Assembly: GCA_003963305.1 (NCBI GenBank) | Contig: RXJR01000024.1 | Coordinates: forward strand, 186,001 to 250,000 | Direction: 5' to 3' | DNA length: 64,000 nucleotides | From: Candidatus Melainabacteria bacterium | Lineage (GTDB): Bacteria > Cyanobacteriota > Vampirovibrionia > Obscuribacterales > Obscuribacteraceae | Part shown: positions 1 to 8,328 of the stretch, one piece after another | Layout: each line of letters starts with the position of its first letter | Position numbering within the stretch: position 1 is the first letter of the stretch | Notes under the pieces: generated by a model | The model's input: only the letters and a program-made list of their open reading frames with translations | What the model was told of the DNA's origin: nothing | The model's database searches: none | Translations under genes and position numbers: made by a program

Positions 1-1
1 G

Positions 2-1345
2 AACCGTCTCGGTCAGCGCGGCGAGACCGAACTCGGCTGGGATTCACGCACTTACGCAGAAAGAGCACGTGCATTCGGCTGGAACGTCATCGAAATCAAC
101 GGTCATGATTACGACCAGATCGACCAGGCTCTAGGACAATCTGTGACCTGCAAAGGTCAGCCGACTTTCATCGTTGCCAAGACGGAGAAGGGTCATGGGT
201 TCCCCGAAATCGCCAACAAAGATGGTTGGCACGGCAAGCCACTCAGCGCCGAACAAGCCGTGCAGGCAATTGAAGGACTCGGCGGCATCCAGAACTCGGT
301 AATTAAAGTTCAGAAGCCGGAAGAAGTGAAGACAAAACTGCCTGCCACTACCCGCAGTGGCGAGTATCTGCCGCCCAAGTATGATAAGCCGATCGCCACT
401 CGTGAAGCTTACGGCGACGCGCTCAAAGCACTTGGCGGCTGCCAGGAAAACGTCGTAGCGCTGGACGCGGAAGTCGGCAACTCGACCTATTCCGAAAAAT
501 TCGGCAAAGCTTATATGGATCGCTTCTTCGAGATGTTCATCGCAGAACAACTGATGGTTGGAGCAGCAATCGGACTTTCAACACGCGCAAAGATTCCATT
601 TGCCTCGACATTCGCCGCGTTCTTGAGCCGCGCCTACGATTTCATTCGTATGGCTGCCATCAGCCGCGCCAGAATCTGCCTGGCTGGTTCGCATGCCGGT
701 GTTTCAATCGGTCAAGACGGACCATCACAAATGGCGCTGGAAGACCTTTCAATGATGCGTTCAATTTTCGACAGCATCGTTCTCTATCCTTCAGACGGCA
801 CTTCCACTGCCGCTCTGATCGAGCATATGGCTGATTACAATGGCATTTCTTACATGCGCACAACGCGTGAAAAGACACCGATTTTGTACAAGTCAGACGA
901 AAAATTCGAAATTGGCGGCAGCAAAGTTTTGAAGAGTTCGAAAGACGACAAAGCCACGTTGATAGGCGCTGGAATCACGCTGCATGAATGCCTGAAAGCA
1001 TACGAAACACTGCAGAAAGAAGGCATCAATGTGCGAGTGATTGACCTTTATTCAGTCAAGCCGGTAGATGCAAAAACAATCAAAGCTGCCGCTAAAGAAA
1101 CTGGAACGCTCGTGGTCGTAGAAGACCACTGGCCGGAAGGTGGACTTGGCGATGCAGTGCTCGATGTCTTTGCCGGCAAAGGCACCTGGACGAACGATGG
1201 TAGCGCCAATGGTGGCAGCGGTGCGCCGCGCGTCATCAAGGTGGCTGTCAAAGCGCTGCCGGGATCAGGCACTCCGGAAGAGTTGATGGATGCCGCCGGC
1301 ATTTCAGCCAAGCACATTGTCGAGGCGGTTAAGTCGGTTAAGTAA
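2..1345 (+). CDS. tkt: Transketolase, C-terminal part (5' end outside window)
   Basis: Transketolase moves two-carbon ketol units between sugar phosphates in the pentose phosphate pathway, using thiamine diphosphate. The frame is open from base 2 (NRLGQRGETELGW...), so the gene starts upstream of the window; the GTG at 143 is internal. About 447 residues are visible: the end of the ThDP-binding domain (NRLGQ, GHGFPE), the pyrimidine-binding domain with the catalytic Glu in FIAEQLMVG, the block GSHAGVSIGQDGPSQMALEDL, and the C-terminal domain (LIGAGITLHE, VVEDHWPEGGLGDAV). The wording of these blocks is closer to my memory of animal transketolase than to E. coli TktA. A tandem repeat and a terminator follow. 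The identification is firm; the animal-type affinity is from memory. Confidence 0.95.
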   Translation, partial: NRLGQRGETELGWDSRTYAERARAFGWNVIEINGHDYDQIDQALGQSVTCKGQPTFIVAKTEKGHGFPEIANKDGWHGKPLSAEQAVQAIEGLGGIQNSVIKVQKPEEVKTKLPATTRSGEYLPPKYDKPIATREAYGDALKALGGCQENVVALDAEVGNSTYSEKFGKAYMDRFFEMFIAEQLMVGAAIGLSTRAKIPFASTFAAFLSRAYDFIRMAAISRARICLAGSHAGVSIGQDGPSQMALEDLSMMRSIFDSIVLYPSDGTSTAALIEHMADYNGISYMRTTREKTPILYKSDEKFEIGGSKVLKSSKDDKATLIGAGITLHECLKAYETLQKEGINVRVIDLYSVKPVDAKTIKAAAKETGTLVVVEDHWPEGGLGDAVLDVFAGKGTWTNDGSANGGSGAPRVIKVAVKALPGSGTPEELMDAAGISAKHIVEAVKSVK

Positions 1346-1368
1346 GCGGGGCACCCGTCCCGGGCGCG

Positions 1369-1454
1369 TTCCATAGCACCCGGGACGGGCTGCTCCATAG
1401 CACCGGGACGGGCACGCTCCATGGCACCCGGGACAGTCCGCGCTCCATTGCAAC
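1369..1454. repeat. GC-rich imperfect tandem repeat after transketolase
   Basis: Three copies of a unit reading roughly TCCATAGCACCCGGGACGGGC begin near 1369, 1393 and 1417, with a fragment (CTCCATTGCAAC) near 1443. Just upstream, 1351-1365 carries the same core in inverted orientation (GCACCCGTCCCGGGC). The spacing is about 24-26 bp. It lies between the transketolase stop codon and its terminator, so it would be transcribed as 3' untranslated RNA. No coding potential is apparent. Confidence 0.8.
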
Positions 1455-1465
1455 GCTTAGATTAC

Positions 1466-1495
1466 AAAGCCCATCCAATCCGGATGGGCTTTTTC
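1466..1495 (+). terminator. Intrinsic terminator of transketolase
   Basis: Arms AAAGCCCATCC (1466-1476) and GGATGGGCTTT (1482-1492) pair perfectly across a 5-nt loop and run into a T tract (1490-1494). The T tract lies on the plus-strand side, which fits termination of the transketolase transcript before the convergent gene at 1521. Confidence 0.9.
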
Positions 1496-1520
1496 TTTAC
1501 GGTGATTTTTGGAGTGGAAA

Positions 1521-3140
1521 TCAAAAAATCCACTGCTCAGCGCGCAGCAATTCGACCGCTATTTCGCGAATTCTTTCAGCAAATGCAAACTGTTTGCGCT
1601 GCAGCTCATTCAATGAGCTCAAATCGACGCGCCCATGCTCATCTCTTTCAGGATACTTGAGCGGAGTGTTCCAGTACGGCAATTTCAGCGCGCCTGGCTC
1701 AACCTTATCTTTGGGATTGAATGGAATGCTCCCTTGAGTGTCAAACCAGTCTTGCAACAGATCGCCGATATGTTCGACGACCTTGTCGTGGTACTCTCGG
1801 CCGGCACCGGAAATCCTCTTGTGCTCAACCGTAAAAAGCTCTGGATCTTTATCGTGAGCCTTTTCAATTGCTTGCAAAACCTTTTGAATTCCAGTCGTTG
1901 GTTCTTCTTTGGGACCAATGATTATCCCGGAAAAGAGTTCACGCATAATCCTGGTTACTCTTTCCACTGCCGTTTTTGTTCGTCTCAATCCTGAAAGTGC
2001 CAGCGAATGCACCTCGGGACGAATGACACGGAACGAATCAGCAAAACTGTTGACTGCAGAATCGAGCGAATGCAAAACAGTCGGATCTTCGAAAATAGCC
2101 TCGGTATCTGGTCCCCGAATCAGAGCGATTTTGGCAAAACCTTCCGGGTGATTGTAATTAATCGAGTGATCACCGGCTATCACAGCGTGAGCAATTTTTG
2201 ATTGTGGATTATCCGGATGCGGAACATACCATTCGTCAATCTCAATGAGCTTGAGCAAACGGCGCTCCTCTTCATTGAATGCAATTTTTGTCAGCTCGAC
2301 GTTGAGATAACTCCTATTGAACGGATCGGCGATTTTACTGTAAATCTGCTCAATAGCACCACCTTGTCCGATATCGCATACGGTATCAGTTTTGGCTTCG
2401 CCGCGCCCCTGCAATTTCTTCTGAATCAAGATAGTGACCACTCGGGCCATGAACTCTGGCGGCGCGATTTGATGCTCTCGCACGGCGCGGGCGATCTCTT
2501 CGATAGCGGCAAGATTGTCCGGATCGCGCACATCCAAAATGTATGAAAGAGCTTGAGCAGCGCCGTAGGCGCCATGAATGTTGTGAATGATGAAATTGCT
2601 TTTCGTCTTAATTGCATCCGAAAAGATAGATGCGATGATGGCGTCACGAGTCTCTGACGCGTTCAAGTTGAGCAATTTGGCGGCTTCCAATACCTGGTCG
2701 ATTTCGGCACGAATGTGCTTCCAGTTCATATTCCACTGATAGCCACCTCGCACAGGAGGTTTACCGACAGACGGATCGATGTTCTCCATGCGCAGGAAGG
2801 CCTCACGCACAAGCGCCAGACACTTCCAGATAAGCTCCTTATCTCGCGCCGACATCAATTTGTCAGCTTCAAACTTAGCGAACACATCTGTGACTTTGCC
2901 GTCTTTGCCTAAAACCGGAACCTCGGAAAGGTCCTTTCGCATCGCCTTCAGCGACGCCTGCATGTCTGCCGGAGGCTCGAAGTAAGATTTGAAGCGATAA
3001 TTATCAGTCAGAGCACGAAGACGCTTCTCCGCTTCCTGATCGGTGAGCATGGTTTTAAGAGCGTGCTCTCGGGTGGGCACAACTGAACCGTGGTCGGCGA
3101 CCACAGGCATAGATTTCGTGCGCGTGCGCTTGCTGGACAT
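1521..3140 (-). CDS. Hypothetical protein with a degenerate HD-like helical region
   Basis: A 539-aa protein with no signal peptide or membrane segment, so probably cytoplasmic. Residues about 130-260 resemble an HD phosphohydrolase fold: a helix ending ETRDAIIASIFSDAIK, then IIHNIHGAYGAAQAL. In this pattern the usual His-Asp pair is replaced by Ser174-Asp175, while H186/H189 and a later AGDH remain. This is a pattern resemblance only. I do not recognise the rest, including a charged C-terminus. It is convergent with transketolase and stands alone. The start ATG at 3140 follows the basic leader MSSKRTRTKS. It could be a regulator that lost catalysis or an unrelated helical protein. Confidence 0.75.
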   Translation of the reverse strand: MSSKRTRTKSMPVVADHGSVVPTREHALKTMLTDQEAEKRLRALTDNYRFKSYFEPPADMQASLKAMRKDLSEVPVLGKDGKVTDVFAKFEADKLMSARDKELIWKCLALVREAFLRMENIDPSVGKPPVRGGYQWNMNWKHIRAEIDQVLEAAKLLNLNASETRDAIIASIFSDAIKTKSNFIIHNIHGAYGAAQALSYILDVRDPDNLAAIEEIARAVREHQIAPPEFMARVVTILIQKKLQGRGEAKTDTVCDIGQGGAIEQIYSKIADPFNRSYLNVELTKIAFNEEERRLLKLIEIDEWYVPHPDNPQSKIAHAVIAGDHSINYNHPEGFAKIALIRGPDTEAIFEDPTVLHSLDSAVNSFADSFRVIRPEVHSLALSGLRRTKTAVERVTRIMRELFSGIIIGPKEEPTTGIQKVLQAIEKAHDKDPELFTVEHKRISGAGREYHDKVVEHIGDLLQDWFDTQGSIPFNPKDKVEPGALKLPYWNTPLKYPERDEHGRVDLSSLNELQRKQFAFAERIREIAVELLRAEQWIF

Positions 3141-3480
3141 GACCGGGCTTTCTGAGTGTGAGACAGAGTATACCGATTTTAGCGATATGCCCGCAGAAAA
3201 CCAGCATTAACCCCCAGGAGGTTTTCATCCATAGAGAAATTTTTTGGCGGTAGCTCACTTTGAGCCGACAGTCGCTTGTTTTGTAACGTTAAGCCGAAAA
3301 TCCGGCGGTGTTCTCACTCTGCGATATACGAAAGGTGCACCGTTCAGCCCGTCTCCGCCGAGGGACTGCGCTCAAGGACCGGCGCTCCCGAAGTTGCCAA
3401 GCCCTTCTGTCAAGCCTCCTGGACCCAGCCGAATCCCGCCCTTGTGTGTCCTGTAATGCTAAATTAGTTCTGGAGGGAGC
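3141..3480. other. Divergent intergenic region, no gene seen
   Basis: This region separates the divergent genes starting at 3140 (minus) and 3481 (plus) and must hold both promoters; I could not assign confident -35/-10 boxes. A GAAAACC...GGTTTTC inverted repeat lies near 3195-3227. A good ribosome binding site (CTGGAGGGAGC) sits directly before 3481. The short open frames here look like noise. Confidence 0.6.
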
Positions 3481-4470
3481 ATGGACACTGCCCAGGCTAC
3501 AAAGTCAGATAGCTCTGAACCGGAAAAAGTTGACGCCGCGGCGCCAACCAGCAATTACTTAGCCCTGTGGCTGAAGCAGTTGCGATGGAAGCAGTGGCCT
3601 AAAAACCTCATTTGTTTTGCGCCATTACTGTTTTCTGGAAAGTTTGTAGAGCCGCATGCATTCATCGCGGCAGTAATTTGCTTCGTCGCATTTTGCATGA
3701 TTTCAAGCGGAATCTATGTGCTCAACGACATCATGGATGTCGAAGCAGACCGAATGCATCCAATCAAGAAATACAGACCTATCGCCTCAGGAAAACTGAA
3801 TATAAAAATGGCATTGGCCGTCGGACTTTGTTCTCTTCTGGGCGGTTTCGCGGCGGCTTTCTGGCTGCGTCACACACTGGTTTTTATATGCCTTGGATAC
3901 GTCATTTTGAACGTTGCTTACTCGCTGAAACTAAAGCACGTAGCAATTGTCGACATCCTCTGCATCTCCTCGGGCTTTGTCTTTCGAGCGATTGCCGGCG
4001 CAGTTGCCATCAACGTTATGCCTTCGAGCTGGTTTCTACTTTGCACCACACTCGGTGCCCTATTTCTGGCGATGGAAAAGCGACGACAGGAGATTATCGT
4101 ACTTTCAAACGAGTCAGCGACTCACAGAAAGGCGCTCACAGACTATAGCCTGCCACTGATCAGCAGATTTGAAAGCCTGGTCGTACCAAGTCTGCTCACA
4201 GCCTACGCCTTCTACACATCAAATTCACAGCACGGTCAGTACATGATGATCACAATCCCGGTGGTCCTCTACGGTCTGATGCGCTATCAGCAGATTTCAG
4301 AGAGCGGCACTAGCACTGGTACGCCGGAAGAAGTGCTGTTCAAGGACCGACCCATCCAGTTCACTATTTTGCTCTGGATAGTTATATGTGCCGTGGTGGT
4401 GCTGTTCCACCCTCGCGATCTGGTCTTGAACTTCTCGCATATGTTCGATGAGATGCGCACGTACCCGTAA
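3481..4470 (+). CDS. UbiA-family prenyltransferase, decaprenyl-phosphate phosphoribosyltransferase-like
   Basis: A 329-aa polytopic membrane protein of the UbiA superfamily. The first Asp-rich motif is N82-D83-x2-D86-x3-D90 followed by RMHPIKKYRPIASG, which matches the form found in decaprenyl-phosphate phosphoribosyltransferases (Rv3806c type) better than UbiA/MenA. The second motif is YSLKLKHVAIVDIL, followed by GFVFRAIAGA. Family members transfer phosphoribose from PRPP to a polyprenyl phosphate, the first step toward polyprenyl-phosphate arabinose or ribose. The start is supported by GGAGGGAGC immediately upstream. No dprE1/dprE2-like gene is in the window, so the later steps are not shown. 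The superfamily is firm; the substrate is inferred from motifs. Confidence 0.85.
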   Translation: MDTAQATKSDSSEPEKVDAAAPTSNYLALWLKQLRWKQWPKNLICFAPLLFSGKFVEPHAFIAAVICFVAFCMISSGIYVLNDIMDVEADRMHPIKKYRPIASGKLNIKMALAVGLCSLLGGFAAAFWLRHTLVFICLGYVILNVAYSLKLKHVAIVDILCISSGFVFRAIAGAVAINVMPSSWFLLCTTLGALFLAMEKRRQEIIVLSNESATHRKALTDYSLPLISRFESLVVPSLLTAYAFYTSNSQHGQYMMITIPVVLYGLMRYQQISESGTSTGTPEEVLFKDRPIQFTILLWIVICAVVVLFHPRDLVLNFSHMFDEMRTYP

Positions 4471-4545
4471 GGTTTACCGCGCAAAGTGCAACTTTACCCG
4501 CTTGCGATTTGGGCACGCGACCTTGAAACACCGGACTGCGTGAAG

Positions 4546-4563
4546 CCTCGCTTCAGAGCGAGG
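4546..4563 (+). terminator. Small hairpin between convergent genes
   Basis: CCTCGCT (4546-4552) and AGCGAGG (4557-4563) form a perfect 7-bp stem with a TCAG loop between the ends of the UbiA-like gene and the minus-strand gene. There is no T tract, so it may be only a weak or factor-assisted terminator. Confidence 0.4.
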
Positions 4564-4577
4564 TCGTGAGCATAGAA

Positions 4578-5306
4578 TTACCCTTTGAATAGGGATGAGA
4601 GCTTGTCTGCATCAAGTTCGCGAAGGGTGATGGTTTTTGGTGTAAATTTCTTCGTCGACTTCTTTTCCTTGTCATCAATAGTCTTGGTGACAGTTTCGAT
4701 GCCTTTTTCATAATCGTAACTGGTCTCCACCGATTCATTGCTGACACGGTCTGTACTTGTAGTTACTACAGCTTTCGAAACAACGAACTGATTTTTTGTT
4801 TTATCGAACTTGAAAGTGATGTTGTACTCAAAACTGTCATTACCACCGCCGCCACTCTGATCGACGCTAAACGTATTCTTTTCTTTGGAGATTTCGATAG
4901 TTGTGCCCAGCTGCCCACCACAAGTCGAACAGAGCAGGAACTTGGTCGCGTAATCTGCCAATTCGAGTTTGCCATTCTTCGCGAAAGCGACTACGAGAGC
5001 ACGAAAATCGGTGGCAACACCATTGGAATTTTTGCCTGCCTTTTTCGTGATCAACTCGATAATCTGATCCTTTGAGCCATTTCCCTGTAGGTCGGCGGTA
5101 AGCTTGCTTTCAACCTTCCAACCAGTCGGACAGAACTGGTCGGCGGTAGTACCAGTTTTGGGAATAGAATTGGGCGCTATCTCAGTTGCGAATGCGCCTG
5201 TACCGCAAACACCGAAGCCGAACATGAGAGTCAGCAACGCAATTCTTGTGCGGGCTCTGGTCTGTTTAGATCTCGATTGTATAGCTCTGGTGGATTGAAT
5301 TTTCAT
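4578..5306 (-). CDS. Exported hypothetical protein, FG-GAP/VCBS-like motif
   Basis: About 242 aa from the preferred ATG at 5306. That start gives a typical signal peptide: a basic N-terminus (MKIQSTRAIQSRSKQ), the hydrophobic core IALLTLMFGFGVCG and AFA before cleavage. A longer reading from 5402 would bury the signal. The mature part has DLQGNGSKDQIIELI, like the calcium-binding repeats of beta-propeller or surface proteins, then a CSTCGG pair of cysteines, a GGGGND turn and beta-rich sequence. It is likely periplasmic or surface located. I do not recognise a family, and neighbours give no functional clue. Confidence 0.75.
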   Translation of the reverse strand: MKIQSTRAIQSRSKQTRARTRIALLTLMFGFGVCGTGAFATEIAPNSIPKTGTTADQFCPTGWKVESKLTADLQGNGSKDQIIELITKKAGKNSNGVATDFRALVVAFAKNGKLELADYATKFLLCSTCGGQLGTTIEISKEKNTFSVDQSGGGGNDSFEYNITFKFDKTKNQFVVSKAVVTTSTDRVSNESVETSYDYEKGIETVTKTIDDKEKKSTKKFTPKTITLRELDADKLSSLFKG

Positions 5307-5400
5307 AGTTTCCATTCTTGGGAGTAGCTCAACAGCTGCCATGCAGCAACGGATTATATAACAAGCGGCCAGCGGCATTTTAGGACGACCAGCCCGCTCC

Positions 5401-5432
5401 AAAAGGAAAACTCAACCGCTAGCGGTTGAGTT
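5401..5432 (-). terminator. Perfect-palindrome terminator of the minus-strand gene at 5464
   Basis: AACTCAACCGCT (5409-5420) and its exact complement AGCGGTTGAGTT (5421-5432) form a 24-bp palindrome. Read on the minus strand it is followed by TTTTCCTTTT, making an intrinsic terminator for the gene ending at 5464. Confidence 0.85.
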
Positions 5433-5463
5433 CCCACAGCCGAATCCGCGACAGGAACGCGTT

Positions 5464-5931
5464 CTACTCTTGAGTACCAGAATTACTTGTGAATCCACCA
5501 CGCTCGTTTTGACCAGCCCGACTACTCGTTTTTTCAGGTTGTGCAGGTGGGGCACCGGGACCTCGCGTAATTGTGTCGCCCTGCACAGCTTGGCCGTCAA
5601 CGTAACTCTTGTCGTCTGTTTCCGCTGGTCCCTGGTTGGGGCGGAATGCACCTGTCGTACCTGGTGGAAGTGTATTGGGATCAGGCAAACCAGAATTCCG
5701 TCTTACATTTTCAGGGCGAGTGCTGTCGCCGTCGAAGTTCCATCGTGGCACAGCAAGTAATGCGCCGACCACACAGGCAAGAGCCAGTACAACAGTCATT
5801 ATCAAGGCAATGTTGATGCCACCGTTGCTCGATGACTTCGGTTCGTCTGGAACCTTGATGTGAGCCTCAGGAACGGTAGAACTCGAGCTGGGGCTCGGAG
5901 TTGGGCTCGGGGTTGGGGAGTTAGTAGCCAT
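5464..5931 (-). CDS. Single-pass membrane protein with Pro/Ser-rich N-terminus
   Basis: 155 aa. Residues 1-20 are a Pro/Ser/Thr repeat (TPSPTPSPSSSS). One transmembrane helix follows (about 40-62, INIALIMTVVLALACVVGALLAV), then a hydrophilic Pro/Gly/Asn-rich tail with no recognisable fold. The tail probably faces the periplasm, and the protein could be an anchor or linker. The start is fixed by a strong AGGAGG upstream of the ATG. It is monocistronic, with its own terminator downstream. No homologue recognised. Confidence 0.75.
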   Translation of the reverse strand: MATNSPTPSPTPSPSSSSTVPEAHIKVPDEPKSSSNGGINIALIMTVVLALACVVGALLAVPRWNFDGDSTRPENVRRNSGLPDPNTLPPGTTGAFRPNQGPAETDDKSYVDGQAVQGDTITRGPGAPPAQPEKTSSRAGQNERGGFTSNSGTQE

Positions 5932-6154
5932 AATCGCCTCCTTGGACTTGCCAGGTTGTGACGCGCAGCCGCGAGCGGAGGTTCCGGTCGTTAGACCGTT
6001 CTAGTCGTTTTTGTTGGTCCGGACGTTTTACGCCGATTTTATAAGCGGTCGCTTAACTTCTTCACATCGATGCTGACAACCTGTTTTGCCTGAAGCAGCA
6101 AGCATCTTACTTACCACTTAATCGCCCCGATTCTAATGAAGTGAGGAACTTACC

Positions 6155-6652
6155 ATGAGCCATGGTCACAGCAGAGCACACGAGTCTGAGAGAACCGAGT
6201 CACACACACACACTGCGCACGCCAGTGACCACTTGAGTCATGCTCACAGCGAAATTCATAGCGCCAGACACGAAGGTGGCCAATCTAGAACGCACGATTT
6301 TCAGCAGGCAGGAGTTGAACGGAATTCACAGGGACACGTCACGCACTTAGATTTCGGCGGACAAGATATTTATGCAAGCCTGAATTCGGCCCTTGGCGGA
6401 CGTGTAACAGCTTGGGAGCACCATAAGAGTGGACCGGTTGACCGAAATGGCAACGCTCTCACCACGGAAGGTGACAAAACCAACGCCATTAGTAATAGCG
6501 CAGACTACCACGGAAAACGTGGCTCGAACGGACTCGCCCTAGAAAACGAAGGCGATAACATTAACGCTATCAGTAATAGCGCGGACTACCACGGAAAACG
6601 TGGCTCGAACGGTCTCGCCCTAGAGAACGAAGGCGAACCTATTAACGCCTAA
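6155..6652 (+). CDS. His-rich protein with C-terminal 27-residue tandem repeats
   Basis: 165 aa, no signal peptide or membrane segment. Residues 1-50 are rich in His, Ser and Glu (HSRAHESERTESHTHTAH), suggestive of metal binding but not proof of it. A middle region (HVTHLDFGGQDIYASLNSALGG) is followed by repeats of the unit NAISNSADYHGKRGSNGLA-LENEGDN: one degenerate copy (SGPVDRNGNALTTEGDKT) and two near-identical copies. The frame ends just after the second copy, at INA. The ATG has GAGG about 9 nt upstream. No family recognised; it could be a fast-evolving surface-independent stress or spore-like protein, but that is speculation. Confidence 0.7.
   Translation: MSHGHSRAHESERTESHTHTAHASDHLSHAHSEIHSARHEGGQSRTHDFQQAGVERNSQGHVTHLDFGGQDIYASLNSALGGRVTAWEHHKSGPVDRNGNALTTEGDKTNAISNSADYHGKRGSNGLALENEGDNINAISNSADYHGKRGSNGLALENEGEPINA
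6482..6643 (+). repeat. Two 81-bp coding tandem repeats
   Basis: Copies at 6482-6562 and 6563-6643 differ at only about nine positions, mostly in third codon positions and at the last few bases, and encode the 27-residue repeat of the His-rich protein. The similarity points to a recent in-frame duplication. The coding frame stops six bases after the second copy. Confidence 0.9.
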
Positions 6653-7184
6653 ACCTCTAACGCATCGGCGCTAATGCTTGCAGTACAAGCGATTTGACTT
6701 GCGCAAAGCTGCGATAGGAATGAAGTGATTAAACCTGAACTTCGCGCAAATTATGCGCGCGCGCTGAGATTGGCTCCGAGTGCCAGTTTCAGCGCGAATC
6801 GCCACTTCTATTAGGCTTTGCTCACTGAAAATCAGCCTGGCATGCCTCTTCCCTGCCCCAAATTGCCACCGAAAAATGCGTCTAATTCCCAGGTGAGCGC
6901 GAGCAGCGCTAATAGCAGAAACCGCACCTGCGCCACCACGAGATCCAGGGATATCGATCAGACATTGCTTTAGAACAGCAAGAAAAAGTACGCTGCCAGA
7001 GTACTTTCTTAAATTCCCTTCCGAAACAGAGACCCTTTCAACAAAATCAAGCCCAGCAAATAACGCCTAGATGAGTCTTCCCGATCATCTCTCCTCATTT
7101 CCAGGAGCGGCGTTGTGAGCTTGTTTCGGAAGTTCTGAAACTCAACCAGGTAGCGCCGTTGCGCCACCTAGAAGGAGCATCACT
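6653..7184. other. Noncoding leader region of the M28 peptidase gene
   Basis: A 532-bp gap without a credible gene. It holds a hairpin with arms AAAGTAC (6985-6991) and GTACTTT (7001-7007), possibly a weak terminator for the His-rich protein gene. An 11-nt inverted repeat, CTTCCGAAACA (7018-7028) and TGTTTCGGAAG (7122-7132), can bring 93 nt together as one large stem-loop. A further near-perfect stem (AGGTAGCGC/GCGCCACCT, about 7150-7170) lies next to the ribosome binding site AAGGAG. The last two may form a structured 5' leader. Confidence 0.6.
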
Positions 7185-8312
7185 ATGTTCGCATCACTTG
7201 TTGCTGCGCTCGGTCCGATTGGACTGACCGCTGTCTTTCTGTTGCTCGCTGCTCTCGGCGCTGCCACAGTCCTTTTCATCCGCCGCTCGCGTGACACCGT
7301 CTTCAGCCCCGTTCACCCGGGCAGGAAGCACGTCGGCGGATGCAAGTTCGATTCGCGCATCGTCAACGCGACCCGCTTCGCGCCGACGCCGCCCATCGAC
7401 ATCTCCAACCTGCCCGCTCCCGACCCGCGCATCGTTGCGGCGTTCGCCACCATCAACCCCGACGACCTCCGCGTCAAGGTCGAGATGATTTCCGGCGAGC
7501 GCGACATCGTCATCGGTGGCAAGACCAAGCGCATCACCAGTCGCAGCACCTACGGCGCCGGCTACCTCGAGATCATGACCTGGCTCGAGGAGTACTACGC
7601 GTCCATCGGTCTGCCGACTCGCCGCGAGGCCTACAAGAAGGGCGGCAAGACCTACTACAACCTCATCGCCACTCGCAAGGGCGACAAGACGCCGGAGAAG
7701 GTCGTCATCGTCGGTGCTCACATCGACTCGACGGCCGGCGAGCAGTACCGCAACGAGGCGGTCGCTCCTGGCGCCGATGACGACGGTTCGGGCACCATCG
7801 GTCTGACGGTGTACGCCGGCATCCTCGCCAAGCTGCCTCTCGACTGCACGGTGGAGTTCGTCCACTTCAGCGGCGAGGAGCAGGGTCTGTGGGGCAGCTA
7901 CGCGCATTCCGATGCCGTCGCGGCCGCGAAGACCATCGTTCCGGCGATGATCGAGACCGACATGATCGGCTACTGCGCCAAGCCGGGCAACCGTGTCGAC
8001 ATCCACGACGACCAGGACCGCAACGGTTCGCACGAGATCGTCGTGAAGATGGTTCGCAACGTGCACCGCTACGGTCTGAACCTCAACCCGGTCGACACGC
8101 ACAACCACGCTGTCGAGGATCGCAGCGACCACGCCGGCTTCCTCGACCACGGCTACAAGGGCGTCCTCGTCAGCGAGGAGTTCACGGACGACGGCTTCAA
8201 TCCGCGGTACCACTCCAAGGAAGAGCGGTCCAAGTACATGAACTTCCCGTACATGGCCGAGGTCATCAAGATGGTGCTTGCCACCATCGCCGACTACGCC
8301 GAGCTGAAGTAA
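7185..8312 (+). CDS. M28-family zinc peptidase, membrane-anchored; GC-rich gene
   Basis: 375 aa. The N-terminal hydrophobic segment (residues about 4-30, GPIGLTAVFLLLAALGAAT) followed by RRSR is a membrane anchor or uncleaved signal. The rest is a peptidase family M28 aminopeptidase-like domain with the expected zinc ligands: GAHIDST (His), GADDDGSG (bridging Asp), FSGEEQGLWGS (general-base Glu and ligand Glu), ETDMIGY (Asp) and RYHSKEE (His). It probably releases N-terminal amino acids from peptides at the cell surface. AAGGAG precedes the ATG. The gene is far richer in G/C at third codon positions than its neighbours, and it is flanked by a structured leader and a strong terminator. Recent acquisition from a high-GC source, or strong codon selection, are both possible. 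Confidence 0.92.
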   Translation: MFASLVAALGPIGLTAVFLLLAALGAATVLFIRRSRDTVFSPVHPGRKHVGGCKFDSRIVNATRFAPTPPIDISNLPAPDPRIVAAFATINPDDLRVKVEMISGERDIVIGGKTKRITSRSTYGAGYLEIMTWLEEYYASIGLPTRREAYKKGGKTYYNLIATRKGDKTPEKVVIVGAHIDSTAGEQYRNEAVAPGADDDGSGTIGLTVYAGILAKLPLDCTVEFVHFSGEEQGLWGSYAHSDAVAAAKTIVPAMIETDMIGYCAKPGNRVDIHDDQDRNGSHEIVVKMVRNVHRYGLNLNPVDTHNHAVEDRSDHAGFLDHGYKGVLVSEEFTDDGFNPRYHSKEERSKYMNFPYMAEVIKMVLATIADYAELK

Positions 8313-8328
8313 TTCGGTCGACGCAGTT

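Noticed and set aside
143-1345. Transketolase beginning at the GTG at 143
   Set aside because: The frame and conserved transketolase sequence continue upstream to the window edge, so the GTG is internal.
7194-8213. Long minus-strand open frame antisense to the M28 peptidase
   Set aside because: It is an artefact of high GC third positions: Val/Asp/Arg-rich sequence with no domain, while the plus strand has all M28 motifs.
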